Numbered from the stretch's first letter, positions 16,682 to 25,817 are shown. The stretch is DNA of 39,087 nt from Flavobacteriales bacterium (GCA_016721005.1 JADKJM010000012.1:1-39087), one strand, 5' to 3'. Notes: generated by a model not told the origin, from the sequence alone. A program made the numbers and translations.

Positions 16682-16741
16682 TCAATTCACCTCAACCACC
16701 TTCCCCGGCGGCGCGCTGACCATTCCGCTGTACGGCTTTGC
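16682..16741 (-). pseudogene. Diverged second copy of the dprA C-terminal tail
   Basis: Read on the minus strand, the bases end KPYSGMVSAPPGKVVEVN-stop. The real dprA, 700 bp to the right, ends LEFSGMVRSLPGKVYELN-stop. The spacing is identical and about two thirds of residues match, with both stops aligned. There is no room for the rest of dprA here, so only the tail is present. The toxin-antitoxin pair lies between the two tails. This could be a leftover 3' end from insertion of the cassette, or a remnant of an old duplication. Confidence 0.5.
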
Positions 16742-16793
16742 AGTTCGCACCGCCTTTCGCATCACGTAACTTGCCCCAGCAATACGTAACCCC

Positions 16794-17012
16794 ATGACCA
16801 CCAAGCTCACCTTGTCCGTGCCGCTCCGGTTCAAACGCACGGCAGCCGCGCTGAGCAAGCGCCGGAAGAAGAGCATTTCGGCCTTGGTCGTGGAGTTGAT
16901 CGAACGCGAGGCTCAGCGGGAGAAGGATCCCTTTTCGGGGCTTGATGGTGTTTGGGAGGGCCGGGACATCACCCTCGAGCAGTTGCGCGAGAAGGCATGG
17001 AAACGGTCCTGA
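16794..17012 (+). CDS. Antitoxin of a VapBC-like pair (DUF6364-like)
   Basis: The protein has 72 residues and starts MTTKLTLSVPLRFKRTAAAL. A short beta strand followed by helices (KSISALVVELIEREAQRE) forms a ribbon-helix-helix type DNA-binding N terminus, as in DUF6364-type antitoxins. The C-terminal part (LDGVWEGRDITLEQLREKAWKRS) would wrap the toxin. The gene overlaps the PIN toxin start by 16 bases, the usual antitoxin-first arrangement with coupled translation. The antitoxin would be expected to repress its own promoter. No operator palindrome was identified with confidence in the 50 bases upstream. Confidence 0.8.
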   Translation: MTTKLTLSVPLRFKRTAAALSKRRKKSISALVVELIEREAQREKDPFSGLDGVWEGRDITLEQLREKAWKRS

Positions 17013-17374
17013 TCGATACCAGCATCCTCATCGGCAGGATGCGCCGTGAGCCTGCGGCATTCCTCGCATCGGACCGCGTGCATGGTGCTTCGTTCGTGAT
17101 CTGCGATGTCGTTCTCGCGGAGATCCTGGCAGGGGCGCGTAACAGGACCGAGTATGAGCGGCATCATGCCGAACTCACCTCCAACTTCCATATTCTGCCT
17201 TTCACCATGGAAGTGAGCCAGCGGTTCCGTGAGATCCTCAAGCACTTCGCCCCGGAGCACCATGTACACTTGGCGGACCACCTGATCGCCGCCACGGCCA
17301 TGGCGCATGACTTGCCATTGCTCACGCTGAACAAGAAACACTTCACCCCGCTGAAAGGGCTGAAGCTGGCCTGA
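16997..17374 (+). CDS. PIN-domain toxin, VapC-like ribonuclease
   Basis: The protein has 125 residues from ATG 16997; the longer frame from 16952 runs inside the antitoxin and is rejected. It begins METVLIDTSILIGRMRR with the first PIN aspartate. Further acidic residues are in VVLAEILAGAR and HLADHLIAATAMAHDLPLLTLNKKHF, giving the usual four acidic metal ligands of a PIN nuclease. Such toxins cleave RNA, often tRNA or rRNA, when the antitoxin is degraded. The stop at 17374 lies 10 bases from the convergent dprA stop, so the cassette abuts dprA directly. Confidence 0.87.
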   Translation: METVLIDTSILIGRMRREPAAFLASDRVHGASFVICDVVLAEILAGARNRTEYERHHAELTSNFHILPFTMEVSQRFREILKHFAPEHHVHLADHLIAATAMAHDLPLLTLNKKHFTPLKGLKLA

Positions 17375-17384
17375 CGCTGATGCG

Positions 17385-18491
17385 TTAGTTCAACTCATAC
17401 ACCTTCCCCGGCAGGCTCCTCACCATACCACTGAACTCGAGGTTGAGCAGAAGTCCGGACGCCTTTCCCTGTGGCATGTTGCATTGCACGCACAGGTCGT
17501 CGATACTGATCCTTCCTTTGGCGCGGATGATCTCCACCAACGTTAGCTCGTCGGGCAGCAGTTCACTGAAGAGCGCCACTTGCATTGGGGCCTTCTTCTT
17601 CTTCGGAAGCCAATCCATGAGGGAGATGACATCCTTCGCACTGGTGACGAGCGCGGCCCTGTTCTGCTGAATGATCCGGTTGCAGCCTTCGCTCTGTGGA
17701 TCGGTGGGGCGACCGGGAAAGGCGAAGACCTCGCGGTCGTAGCTGTTGGCGATATCCGCCGTGATCAATGAGCCGCCTTTCGGTCCGCTCTCCACCACGA
17801 TGGTGCAATCGCTCAGCCCAGCGATGATGCGGTTGCGCGCGGGAAAATTGCCCGGGGCGAAGGCCGCGCCGCTCGGGAGTTCGCTGATCAGGCCACCGTC
17901 CTTCAACATTTCCTTGGCGGTGGCAGCGTGTTCACCGGGATACAAGCGGTCCAGCCCATGCGCCACGCATCCGATCGTGGATAGGTCGTTCTTCAACGCG
18001 TGGCGATGCGCGACGATGTCGATGCCGTAGGCGAGTCCGCTGACGATCGTGGCGTTCACTTCTTTCAGGCCTTCCACCAACTCCACACACAGGCGTTTTC
18101 CGGCTTCGGTCGGCGTTCGTGTGCCGACGATGCTCACCATGTGCGTTGTATCCGGATCCACGTTCCCCTTCGAGAACAGCAACACGGGTGCATCCTCCGC
18201 CTGTTTCAACCGGCGCGGGAAATCGTCATCGAGGTAGAAGAGCATGCGCAGCTTGTTCTTCCGCACGTATGCCAATTCCTTCTCCGCAGCGGGCAATACG
18301 TTCTTGTCGGTGATGGAAGCGATGAGCTTTGGTCCGATCCCCGGCACTTTCTCCAGCGTGTTCTTCAACTTCTTGTCGCTGAAGATCGGATCGACCCCGC
18401 TGCAATAGGCCACGAGGTTGCGCGCGTTCACCGGCCCGATGCCCTTGAGCATGGACAGGGCGATCCGGTGGATCCATTGTTGGTCGTCCAT
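17385..18491 (-). CDS. dprA: DNA-processing protein DprA
   Basis: From ATG 18491 the protein has 368 residues; the longer frame to 18617 is rejected because the promoter box at 18497-18504 would lie inside it. DprA loads RecA on incoming single-stranded DNA in natural transformation. An N-terminal helix-hairpin-helix-like region (MLKGIGPVNARNLVAY, KVPGIGPKLIASI) precedes the Rossmann-like core. The core shows MVSIVGTRTPTEAGKRL, IVSGLAYGIDIVAHRHAL, GLDRLYPGEH, ISELPSGAAFAPGNFPARNR and GSLITADIA. The C-terminal winged helix (LTLVEIIRAKGRISIDDLC) ends SLPGKVYELN. The gene is intact. A second copy of its last residues lies at 16682-16741. Confidence 0.95.
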   Translation of the reverse strand: MDDQQWIHRIALSMLKGIGPVNARNLVAYCSGVDPIFSDKKLKNTLEKVPGIGPKLIASITDKNVLPAAEKELAYVRKNKLRMLFYLDDDFPRRLKQAEDAPVLLFSKGNVDPDTTHMVSIVGTRTPTEAGKRLCVELVEGLKEVNATIVSGLAYGIDIVAHRHALKNDLSTIGCVAHGLDRLYPGEHAATAKEMLKDGGLISELPSGAAFAPGNFPARNRIIAGLSDCTIVVESGPKGGSLITADIANSYDREVFAFPGRPTDPQSEGCNRIIQQNRAALVTSAKDVISLMDWLPKKKKAPMQVALFSELLPDELTLVEIIRAKGRISIDDLCVQCNMPQGKASGLLLNLEFSGMVRSLPGKVYELN

Positions 18492-18496
18492 GCGAA

Positions 18497-18504
18497 CCAA
18501 GGTA
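18497..18504 (-). promoter_or_regulatory. Putative -7 box of dprA (TACCTTGG)
   Basis: Followed on the minus strand by TTCGC and the ATG at 18491, five bases in all. This is the same spacing as at the M1 peptidase and rbfA genes, and it fixes the dprA start. Confidence 0.45.
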
Positions 18505-18615
18505 TGCGGCTTCCCGATCGGTCCGTAGGCACCATCCGGAACCCGTCGAAATGGTGCCGTGCATTGGCCCGACATGCATTTCTTTGACACACCCCGGTCC
18601 AGACCGACCTCCCGC

Positions 18616-21030
18616 ATGAAGAGCTACCTCACTGCCGCGCTGCTGTGCGCCTCCCTGATCGGCGCCCACGCGCAGGATGCCACCCTACAAGGAAAGATCA
18701 CCGATGCCACCACGGGCGAGACCCTGCTCGGGGTGAACGTGGTATATGCGCCCGGGATGGGCGTGGCCTCGGATGTGAACGGCCAGTACCGGTTGGTGCT
18801 TCCGGCCGGAACGCATCGGATCACCTTCAGCATTGTGGGATATACCACACGTACGGAGGAGCTTTCACTCGCGGCCGGTGAGCAACGCACGTTGGATCTC
18901 CGCATGGCAGTGGCCGCTTCCCAGTTGGATATGGTCGTTGTCACAGCAGGACGTTTCGAGCAGCGGGTAGGAGAGGTGACGCAATCGTTGAGCGTGCTGC
19001 GACCGGAGATCATCCGCAACAAGAACATCACGAGCATGGACCAAGCGCTGGACCAGATACCCGGTGTGGTGGTGGTGGATGAGGAGCCACAGATCCGGGC
19101 CGGCAGCGGATTCAGTTATGGTGCGGGGAGTCGCGTGCAGGTGTTGGTGGATGACATTCCGATCCTCAGTGGGGACATCGGCCGCCCGAACTGGACCTTC
19201 CTGCCGCTGGAGAATCTCGAACAGATCGAAGTGATCAAGGGTGCCAGCAGTGTGCTTTACGGAAGTGCGGCCTTGAGCGGAGTGATCAACGTGCGCACGG
19301 CCTATCCGCGAAGCGAGCCGCGTACCAGCGTGACCACCTTCGCGGGGGTATGGGATACGCCGGGACACGAACCCGCCAAGTGGTGGGGTGCGAACAACCC
19401 CGTGTTCGGTGGGGCCAACTTCTTCCACTCGCGCCAGATCGGTCAGTTGGATCTCGTGCTCGGTGGCAATGCCTTCAGCGACTATGGATACGTGGGTCCG
19501 GAACCGGTCCCGGCGGACAGCATCGCCAAGGATCCGTACCGTCTCGGTCCCGGCGGCTATGAACATCGCGCCCGTTTCAATACGAGTTTGCGTTGGCGGA
19601 GCAAGAAGGTGCCGGGACTCAACTTCGGGCTGGCCGGCAACGTGATGAAGAGCAAGAGCACGAGCGTCTTCATCTGGAGTGATACCGATCGCGGACTCTT
19701 CCGTCCGAAGGAAGGCACCGTTACACGTACGCTCGGCACGCAGTTCTACATCGACCCCTTCGTGAACTACCTCTCCTCAGCCGGTACCCGGCACAGTTTG
19801 AAGATGCGCTACCACCGGCAGATCTTCGACAACGACAACGGACAGGGCAACAGCAACAACACCTACCACGCCGAATACCAGGTGCAGCAGAAGATCGACC
19901 TGTTCGGGGAGACGGTCCTGACCGGCGGTCTGCTTGTGAGGAACGTGACCAGTACGGCGGAACTCTACAAGGGGAACCTTGATGGTGACGGAAAGAGCGA
20001 GGCCATGAACACAGCCGCCTACCTGCAGGTGGACAAGAAACTATTTGATGAAAAACTGGCCCTGTCGGCAGGGGTCCGCTACGAGCAATTCACGGTGAAC
20101 GGAGATAAGGCCGGCCAACCGGTGGTCCGGGCAGGGGCCACTTATCATGTGCTGCGCGCCACCTACGTTCGGGCGAGCTACGGACAGGGCTTCCGCTACC
20201 CCACGATCGGAGAACGGTTCATCAGCACGAGCGTTGGCCAATTGGTCGTTTTCCCGAATGCCAACCTCCGTGCGGAACAGAGCTGGAACATGGAAGGTGG
20301 AGTGAAGCAAGGGTTCAAGATCGGGGGCTTCACCGGATACTTGGATGCCGTGGTGTTCCAGCAGGAATACCAGGACTACGTGGAATTCACTTTCGGACAG
20401 TACAAGCTTCCTGCTGTCATTTCGGTGAGCCCCTCGGTGATCGATCCCGGGATCGGGTTCAAGAGCGTGAACACCGGTGGTGCGCGCGTATCCGGTTACG
20501 AATTGGAGCTTGCAGGAAAAGGCACGTTCGGCAAGATCGGCGTCTCCACATTGATCGGGTGGACCCACTCGCTTCCGATCTCCACTACGCCGGACCAGGA
20601 ATACGCGACACCGATCCTGGCCAACATCAAACCGTACACCTACAACAACACGAGCTATGACCCGACCGACCGGATCCTGAAGTTCAGGATCCAGGATCTT
20701 TTTCGTGCCGATGTGCAGTTGGACTACAAGCGCGTCTTCACCGGATTCAGCGTACGGTACAACAGCCATGTACGCAACATCGACAAGATCTTCGTGGAGT
20801 TGGACCAGTCGCCGGTGGATGATTTCGCGCTGAGAACAGGGGTTGCGAATTGGATGGAAACCCACCGGACGGGCACCACCCTGCTCGATGTCCGCCTCGG
20901 CATGGAACTCTCCAAGCAACTGCGCATCGCGTTCATCGTGAACAACCTCACCAACGAAGTGTATTCGCTTCGCCCGCTTTCCATTGAAGCACCACGGAGC
21001 ATGCAGGTGCAACTGAGCGCCACCTTGTGA
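18616..21030 (+). CDS. TonB-dependent outer-membrane receptor with carboxypeptidase-like regulatory domain
   Basis: The protein has 804 residues from ATG 18616, with a signal peptide (MKSYLTAALLCASLIGAHAQ). Residues about 22-100 form a CarboxypepD-reg-like beta-sandwich (LQGKITDATTGETLLGVNVV, RITFSIVGYTT), typical of Bacteroidota receptors. A plug domain follows at about 115-230 (SMDQALDQIPGVVVVDEE, QVLVDDIPILSGD, LEQIEVIKGASSVLYGSAAL). The remainder is a 22-strand-type beta-barrel ending in an aromatic/hydrophobic C-terminal strand (SMQVQLSATL). It imports a chelate, sugar or vitamin using TonB energy; the substrate is not evident. No SusD partner is adjacent. Its stop overlaps the next ATG (TGATG), making it the first gene of the envelope operon to 24718. 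Confidence 0.92.
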   Translation: MKSYLTAALLCASLIGAHAQDATLQGKITDATTGETLLGVNVVYAPGMGVASDVNGQYRLVLPAGTHRITFSIVGYTTRTEELSLAAGEQRTLDLRMAVAASQLDMVVVTAGRFEQRVGEVTQSLSVLRPEIIRNKNITSMDQALDQIPGVVVVDEEPQIRAGSGFSYGAGSRVQVLVDDIPILSGDIGRPNWTFLPLENLEQIEVIKGASSVLYGSAALSGVINVRTAYPRSEPRTSVTTFAGVWDTPGHEPAKWWGANNPVFGGANFFHSRQIGQLDLVLGGNAFSDYGYVGPEPVPADSIAKDPYRLGPGGYEHRARFNTSLRWRSKKVPGLNFGLAGNVMKSKSTSVFIWSDTDRGLFRPKEGTVTRTLGTQFYIDPFVNYLSSAGTRHSLKMRYHRQIFDNDNGQGNSNNTYHAEYQVQQKIDLFGETVLTGGLLVRNVTSTAELYKGNLDGDGKSEAMNTAAYLQVDKKLFDEKLALSAGVRYEQFTVNGDKAGQPVVRAGATYHVLRATYVRASYGQGFRYPTIGERFISTSVGQLVVFPNANLRAEQSWNMEGGVKQGFKIGGFTGYLDAVVFQQEYQDYVEFTFGQYKLPAVISVSPSVIDPGIGFKSVNTGGARVSGYELELAGKGTFGKIGVSTLIGWTHSLPISTTPDQEYATPILANIKPYTYNNTSYDPTDRILKFRIQDLFRADVQLDYKRVFTGFSVRYNSHVRNIDKIFVELDQSPVDDFALRTGVANWMETHRTGTTLLDVRLGMELSKQLRIAFIVNNLTNEVYSLRPLSIEAPRSMQVQLSATL

Positions 21031-22869
21031 TGAGCGACGCGCGGAAGCGCTTTCCGATCTCACGCCCGGCGGCCTTCCTGCTTTGGGGGGTGCTGGTGCT
21101 TGGTGTGTTGCGCGCACCTCCGCAGAACATCCTCAGCTGGGACACCTTCGGGTATCACCTGTACCTGCCTGCCACCTTCATCCATCACGACCTCGGGTTG
21201 AACGATGCGGCTTGGGTGCAGGAAGCGATGACGAAGTACGAGGCCGGTGGCAAGCCTTACCAGATCAACCCGACAGCCGATGGCCGGTGGGTGATGAAGT
21301 ATCCCATGGGCCTCGCGATCCTGTGGCTGCCCTTCTTCCTCATCGCACATGTACTTGCCGGGATCCTTGGCTTTGCACAGGATGGGTTCTCCGCACCGTA
21401 CCAGTGGGCGTTGATCATTGCGGCGCTGGTGTACATGCTCATCGGGATCCTGGTCCTGCGGCGCGTGCTCCAGCACTTCTTCAGTGAAGTGATCACCACG
21501 GCTACGCTCGCGTTGATCGTCACCGGCACGAACTACTTCCACCAAGCGGTGTACAGCACCGGCATGCCGCATGTGTTCCTCTTCACACTGGGCGCAGGGG
21601 TCCTGTGGTACAGCATCCGGTGGCATAAGGACCGGCGGCGCACGGATGCGATGATCACCGGTGCATTGCTGGGCCTCTTGGTGGTGTCGCGACCATCGGA
21701 GATCGTGTGGGTGCTTGTTCCCTTGCTGATCGGCCTTACCGATACCGCTTCGTGGAAGGATCAGCTCAGCACGTTGTGGTCACGGCGAAAGCACTTGATC
21801 ATCATGGTCGCCATGGCCACGGTTGTGTGCGTGCCGCAGCTGGTCTATTGGAAGTGGATGACCGGCAAGTGGCTCTACATGAGCTACAACAACCCGGGCG
21901 AGGGATTCGAGTTCCTGCATCCTTACACATGGGATGTGCTCTTCAGTTTCCGCAAGGGCTGGTACATCTACACGCCGATCATGTTGGTACACGTTGGGCA
22001 TCCTGCTCCTTCGGAGGTTCTTACCGGAGATGCGGTGGGCGGTGATCGCCTTCTTCATCTTGAACCTGTACATCGTGAGCAGTTGGTCCTGCTGGTGGTA
22101 TGCCGACAGTTTCGGCCAGCGCGCACTGGTGCAGAGTTATCCGCTGATGGCCCTGCCGCTTGGCGCCGTGCTCGTGTGGTTGAACGGACTCGCCATGCGT
22201 TGGCGGATCACAGGCGTTGCCGCGCTATTGGCGCTCACCGGCCTTAACCTGTTCCAATCCCAACAAAGCATTGATGGCCTCATTCAAACCTCACGCATGA
22301 CCTGGCCGGCGTACAAGGCGGTCTTCGGCACCGTGCATGCACCGGAGGGACTGGCCGACATGTGGCTGGTGGAACGCTCCTACATCGGCGAGAACGGTAG
22401 CCCGGATCAATCCAAGTACCGGCGCATTCCGCTCGTCATGGTGTCATACGATGAGGAAGGTGCAAGTGATGACACCATTGCGTACCGAGGGAATGGATCC
22501 TTCCGACTGGAAGCTGGCCGTGAATTCTCCCCCGGTTGGTCCTGCATGTGGAAGGACCTCACGAATTGCGACCACATCTGGTTGGAAGTGAGTTGCCGGA
22601 TGCAACGACCGATGGACGGAAGCACACCACCGGTATCGCTCGTGACCACCTTCGATCACTTGGGAGATAACTATGGATACATGGCGCGTGACATGGATCT
22701 GGGCACTGTTGCTCCCGGGGAATGGATGCGCGTGTCGCAGTGGTACCTGAGCCCGGAAGTGCGGCGCCCGACGGATGTGCTGAAAGCGTATTGCTGGTTG
22801 CGGGATACCTTGCCCGTGCATGTGGATGACCTGGAGGTGATCCTCTACGAACCCATCGAACAACCATGA
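21030..22869 (+). CDS. Polytopic membrane protein, glycosyltransferase family 39-like, frameshifted
   Basis: ATG 21030 overlaps the receptor stop. About 610 residues result after joining two frames near 21990-22000 (TPIMLV then TLGILLLRRFLPEM). Roughly ten membrane segments are visible, such as AAFLLWGVLVLGVLRAP, LIIAALVYMLIGILVLR and TGVAALLALTGLNLF. The early loop (SWDTFGYHLYLPATFIHHD) and GMPHVFLFTLGAG resemble GT39/mannosyltransferase-type enzymes using polyprenyl-phosphate sugars. The last 200 residues form a soluble beta-rich domain (GNGSFRLEAGREFSPGW, DNYGYMARDMDLG). It probably modifies an envelope glycan. Its stop overlaps the kdsB start by four bases (ATGA). This is the only frame break in the 3.8-26 kb stretch, so it is either an error or a mutation. 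Confidence 0.75.
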
Positions 22870-23630
22870 GCGACCTGCGGATCCTCGGCATCATCCCCGC
22901 GCGGTATGCGAGTTCGCGCCTGCCCGGGAAACCGCTGGTGGATATCGGGAGCAAGAGCATGGTGCAACGCGTCGTGGAGCAAGCGGTCCAATGCAAGGCC
23001 CTGCAAGCCGTGGTGGTCGCCACGGATGATGAGCGCGTCGCGGATCATGTCCGATCATTCGGTGGTGAAGTGGTGATGACCTCGCCGGATCACCCGAGCG
23101 GAACGGACCGTTGCTTTGAAGCGCTCCAACTTCTGGGTGCCGAACGCTTCGATGCGGTGGTGAATATCCAGGGCGATGAGCCCTTCATCATTCCGGAGCA
23201 GCTCGATGAGCTGTGTGCGGCCTTGCGGAATGCACCCGGCGGGATCGCCACGCTCGCGCAAGTGGTCACCGATGATCGCGACCTCGACGATCCCGGCGAA
23301 GTGCTCATCACCACCGACGTGAACATGGACGCGCTCTATTTCAGCCGGGCGGCGATCCCCTTCCTCCGCGATGCAGGGAATGGTCCACGACACACCCGGT
23401 TCCGCTTCCTGAAGCACGTCGGCCTATACGCCTATCGTTCCGAGGTCCTTGCTCGATTGGTCGCCCTGCCGCCATCGAAGCTGGAAATGGCGGAAGCCTT
23501 GGAACAATTGCGCTGGGTGGAGAACGGCTTCAAGGTGCGCATCGGCCTTACTGATCACCTTTCCTTCTGTGTGGATACCCCGGCGGATCTGGAGGAGGCG
23601 CGGAAAAGAGCAAGCGAATTGACACCCTGA
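22866..23630 (+). CDS. kdsB: 3-deoxy-manno-octulosonate cytidylyltransferase
   Basis: The protein has 254 residues. It activates KDO as CMP-KDO for the inner core of lipopolysaccharide. The nucleotide-binding N terminus reads GIIPARYASSRLPGKPLVDI, followed by VVVATDDERV, VMTSPDHPSGTDRC, VVNIQGDEPFI and YFSRAAIPF, all diagnostic for KdsB. The C-terminal region (KHVGLYAYRSEVL, LEQLRWVENGFKVRIG, GVDTP-like CVDTPADLEEA) completes the fold. The start overlaps the preceding gene's stop (ATGA), so the genes are co-translated. This links the membrane glycosyltransferase-like protein upstream to cell-envelope glycan assembly. Confidence 0.95.
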   Translation: MSDLRILGIIPARYASSRLPGKPLVDIGSKSMVQRVVEQAVQCKALQAVVVATDDERVADHVRSFGGEVVMTSPDHPSGTDRCFEALQLLGAERFDAVVNIQGDEPFIIPEQLDELCAALRNAPGGIATLAQVVTDDRDLDDPGEVLITTDVNMDALYFSRAAIPFLRDAGNGPRHTRFRFLKHVGLYAYRSEVLARLVALPPSKLEMAEALEQLRWVENGFKVRIGLTDHLSFCVDTPADLEEARKRASELTP

Positions 23631-23662
23631 GCCTGTCGAAGGGTAAATTGGCCGCCGATCTT

Positions 23663-24718
23663 ATGGGCATCGAACGCGACCTTCAGGAGTTGCTCTATTG
23701 CCACGATTGCGTGATCGTGCCGCAATGGGGTGGTTTCCTCACGCAGTATCGCCCGGCCCGCTTGGATGAAGCGCGCAAGCAGATCCATCCTCCCGGTAAG
23801 GATGTAGCGTTCAATCGGCACTTGGTCCGCAATGATGGCTTGCTGGCCGATCATGTCGCCCGCCGCGATGGCATCGCCTTCGATGTTGCCACCGCCCGGA
23901 TCGACGCCGAGGTGGCCGGCTGGCGCGAAACCTTGGATCGCAGTGGCCGATTGGAGATCCCGCACATCGGCATCTTCTACCGCGATGCGGAACGCAACCT
24001 GCAGTTCGATCCCGATCGCCGTTCCAACTACCTGCGCGATGCTTTCGGACTTCGACCCTTGAGCGCAATACCCTTGGAAATGACCAAGCCGGAACCGGTG
24101 GTGATCCCCTTGGTGGCGGAAGAACCGGAACCGGAGCGTGTGCCACGACGCATGTCAAGAGCAATGGTCGCCGCAGGTATCGCGGCGTTGCTTCTCGGAG
24201 CTTCGACGGTCTGGTTCGTTGGAAGCGGAGGGAATACCGACGCCTTGCTGAGCGGCCTATCACCATGGAAAGCGGATACCACGCCGACCTACCTCACACC
24301 CACCTCGGCAAGCGTGGTTCCGGTGACCGCCATTCCTTCATTCCAATTGCCGGAAGGCGTTGAAGGCGTGCGGACCATCCCATTGGCCATGAATGATTCC
24401 GTGCATGTCACCGTGGACATGGGCCGATCGAACCACATCGCCATCGCGGATACCACGGCGGTTGTGGTCCGCCATGTGGTGAATGATGATCGTCCGCTGC
24501 GCTTCCATGTGATCGGCGGATGCTTCGCCCAACCGGAGAACGCGGAGAAGATGCTCGTCGAACTCCAAGCGAAAGGCTTCGCCGCACATCGGTTGCGCCA
24601 ACGCGGTATCCTTCACCCGGTGGCCTACGGCAGTTTCGCCACGCGTGATGAAGCACTGGCGTTGTTGAAGGATCTGCGCACCCAGGACGGCCACGCCGCG
24701 TGGTTGCTCGTGCGCTGA
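23663..24718 (+). CDS. CCDC81-type HU-domain protein with transmembrane segment and SPOR domain
   Basis: From ATG 23663 the protein has 351 residues; the TTG at 23648 is a less likely start. Residues 1-60 match the first bacterial CCDC81-like HU domain (LLYCHDCVIVPQWGGFLTQY, KDVAFNRHLVRNDGLL). Residues about 60-130 match the second (IPHIGIFYRDAERNLQFDP). One transmembrane helix lies near 170-190 (MVAAGIAALLLGASTVWFVG). The C-terminal 75 residues are a SPOR domain (FHVIGGCFAQPENAEKML, HPVAYGSFATRDEALALLKD) that binds denuded peptidoglycan at division sites. The layout suggests a link from cytoplasmic DNA or protein, across the membrane, to septal wall. The combination is widespread in Bacteroidota, with unknown precise role. 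It lies 33 bases after kdsB. Confidence 0.88.
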   Translation: MGIERDLQELLYCHDCVIVPQWGGFLTQYRPARLDEARKQIHPPGKDVAFNRHLVRNDGLLADHVARRDGIAFDVATARIDAEVAGWRETLDRSGRLEIPHIGIFYRDAERNLQFDPDRRSNYLRDAFGLRPLSAIPLEMTKPEPVVIPLVAEEPEPERVPRRMSRAMVAAGIAALLLGASTVWFVGSGGNTDALLSGLSPWKADTTPTYLTPTSASVVPVTAIPSFQLPEGVEGVRTIPLAMNDSVHVTVDMGRSNHIAIADTTAVVVRHVVNDDRPLRFHVIGGCFAQPENAEKMLVELQAKGFAAHRLRQRGILHPVAYGSFATRDEALALLKDLRTQDGHAAWLLVR

Positions 24719-24742
24719 ACGGATGCGCCTAGCACCCCGGCT

Positions 24743-24750
24743 TACCTTCG
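24743..24750 (+). promoter_or_regulatory. Putative -7 box (TACCTTCG)
   Basis: Located 12 bases before the ATG at 24763, in the short gap after the SPOR gene. It suggests a new transcription unit for the two small genes that follow. Confidence 0.4.
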
Positions 24751-24762
24751 TACCAGAAGCGG

Positions 24763-25167
24763 ATGATGACGATGCATGCGGTGGAATTGGATTCGTGTAC
24801 GGTGACCTTCCTCGACGAGGATGTGGTCCACACCCACTTCAAGGATGACCATTTGGTGAGCCCTGAGGACGTGCAGATGATGTTCGATGCGATCGAAACC
24901 GAACGCAAGGGACGTAAGGCCCTGTTGATGGTGAGCGTGGGGATCAACACCACCATGAGCAATGAGGCGCGCGCTCATGCATCTGCGCCGGATTCATCGC
25001 GATACATCGCTGCGGATGCGATCATCGTCCGCGACTTCGGTCACCAGATGGTCGCGAATGTGTTCGTTCGCCATCACAAGCCCGGTCGCCCTATCCAGAT
25101 GTTCCCGGACAAGGCCAAGGCCTTGGCTTGGCTGCACGAACAACACCACTTGGTGGAACAAGCTTAA
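24763..25167 (+). CDS. Hypothetical protein, possible STAS-like fold
   Basis: The protein has 134 residues; the ATGs at 24766 and 24772 are alternative starts. There is no signal peptide or membrane segment. The pattern of alternating strands and helices (CTVTFLDEDVVHTHFKDD, EDVQMMFDAIETERKGRKAL, AADAIIVRDFGHQMVANVFV, DKAKALAWLHEQH) resembles small STAS or SpoIIAA-like proteins of Bacteroidota (DUF7793-like), including the typical closing helix. The fold assignment is inferred from pattern only. The gene stands behind its own promoter box and 5 bases ahead of the next gene's ATG, so the two are probably co-transcribed. Confidence 0.65.
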   Translation: MMTMHAVELDSCTVTFLDEDVVHTHFKDDHLVSPEDVQMMFDAIETERKGRKALLMVSVGINTTMSNEARAHASAPDSSRYIAADAIIVRDFGHQMVANVFVRHHKPGRPIQMFPDKAKALAWLHEQHHLVEQA

Positions 25168-25172
25168 GTAGG

Positions 25173-25817
25173 ATGAAGCTGGCTCTTTCCGTTGCATTCG
25201 CGATCGTCGTTGCATTGCAGACCGCTTCCGCTCAAGTCGTGGTCGATCCACCGGAGCGCACCATCCGGACGACCAAGGCCGAAGTGGTGAGCATGGTGAT
25301 CTCGCCCAAGGGTGATCGCATTCTCGTAGGCTTGGACAAAGGCGCAGAGCTGTACGATCTGGAGACCGGCAAGAAGATCCATTCCTATCCCTACAATGAG
25401 GACGGCGGCACAGCGGTATACCATGTGGCCTTCAATGAGAACGGCGAATACGTGCTGTTGATCGGACACAGCGGAAAGCGTGTGGTCTGGGGTGTGAAGG
25501 GTGATCGGCCTGAACCCTCGCTTCAACAGCACCGTTGGGTTCCCGATCCGCGTGCTGTGAAAGCCATGGGACTGGACATGTCCAATTCAACCTTCGATCG
25601 CTTCTACCAACAGCAGCAACTGAAGATCGGCGATCACACGGTACAGAGCGGGAAGAACGGAATGGTGGAGGTTCTCGATCCGAAGGGAGAGAGCATCCAG
25701 AAGCTGGATCCCGGTGCGAACAAGGACCAACATCACCGGGCGCCTTTGTTGCGCTGGGAAGAGTGGTTGCTCACCGGCACGGACGACGGTCGCGTGCTCT
25801 TCTACCGCGTGCGCTGA
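25173..25817 (+). CDS. Exported WD40/propeller-like protein, hypothetical
   Basis: From ATG 25173 the protein has 214 residues; the longer frame from 25128 runs back into the previous gene. A signal peptide (MKLALSVAFAIVVALQTASAQ) is clear. The mature part shows WD40-like blades (VVSMVISPKGDRILVGLDKG, ELYDLETGKKIHSY, YHVAFNENGEYVLLIGHSG, WLLTGTDDGRVLFYRVR). This is too short for a full seven-blade propeller, so it may be an incomplete or oligomeric one. There is no T9SS tail, so it probably stays in the periplasm. It is translated directly after the gene at 24763. Confidence 0.7.
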   Translation: MKLALSVAFAIVVALQTASAQVVVDPPERTIRTTKAEVVSMVISPKGDRILVGLDKGAELYDLETGKKIHSYPYNEDGGTAVYHVAFNENGEYVLLIGHSGKRVVWGVKGDRPEPSLQQHRWVPDPRAVKAMGLDMSNSTFDRFYQQQQLKIGDHTVQSGKNGMVEVLDPKGESIQKLDPGANKDQHHRAPLLRWEEWLLTGTDDGRVLFYRVR

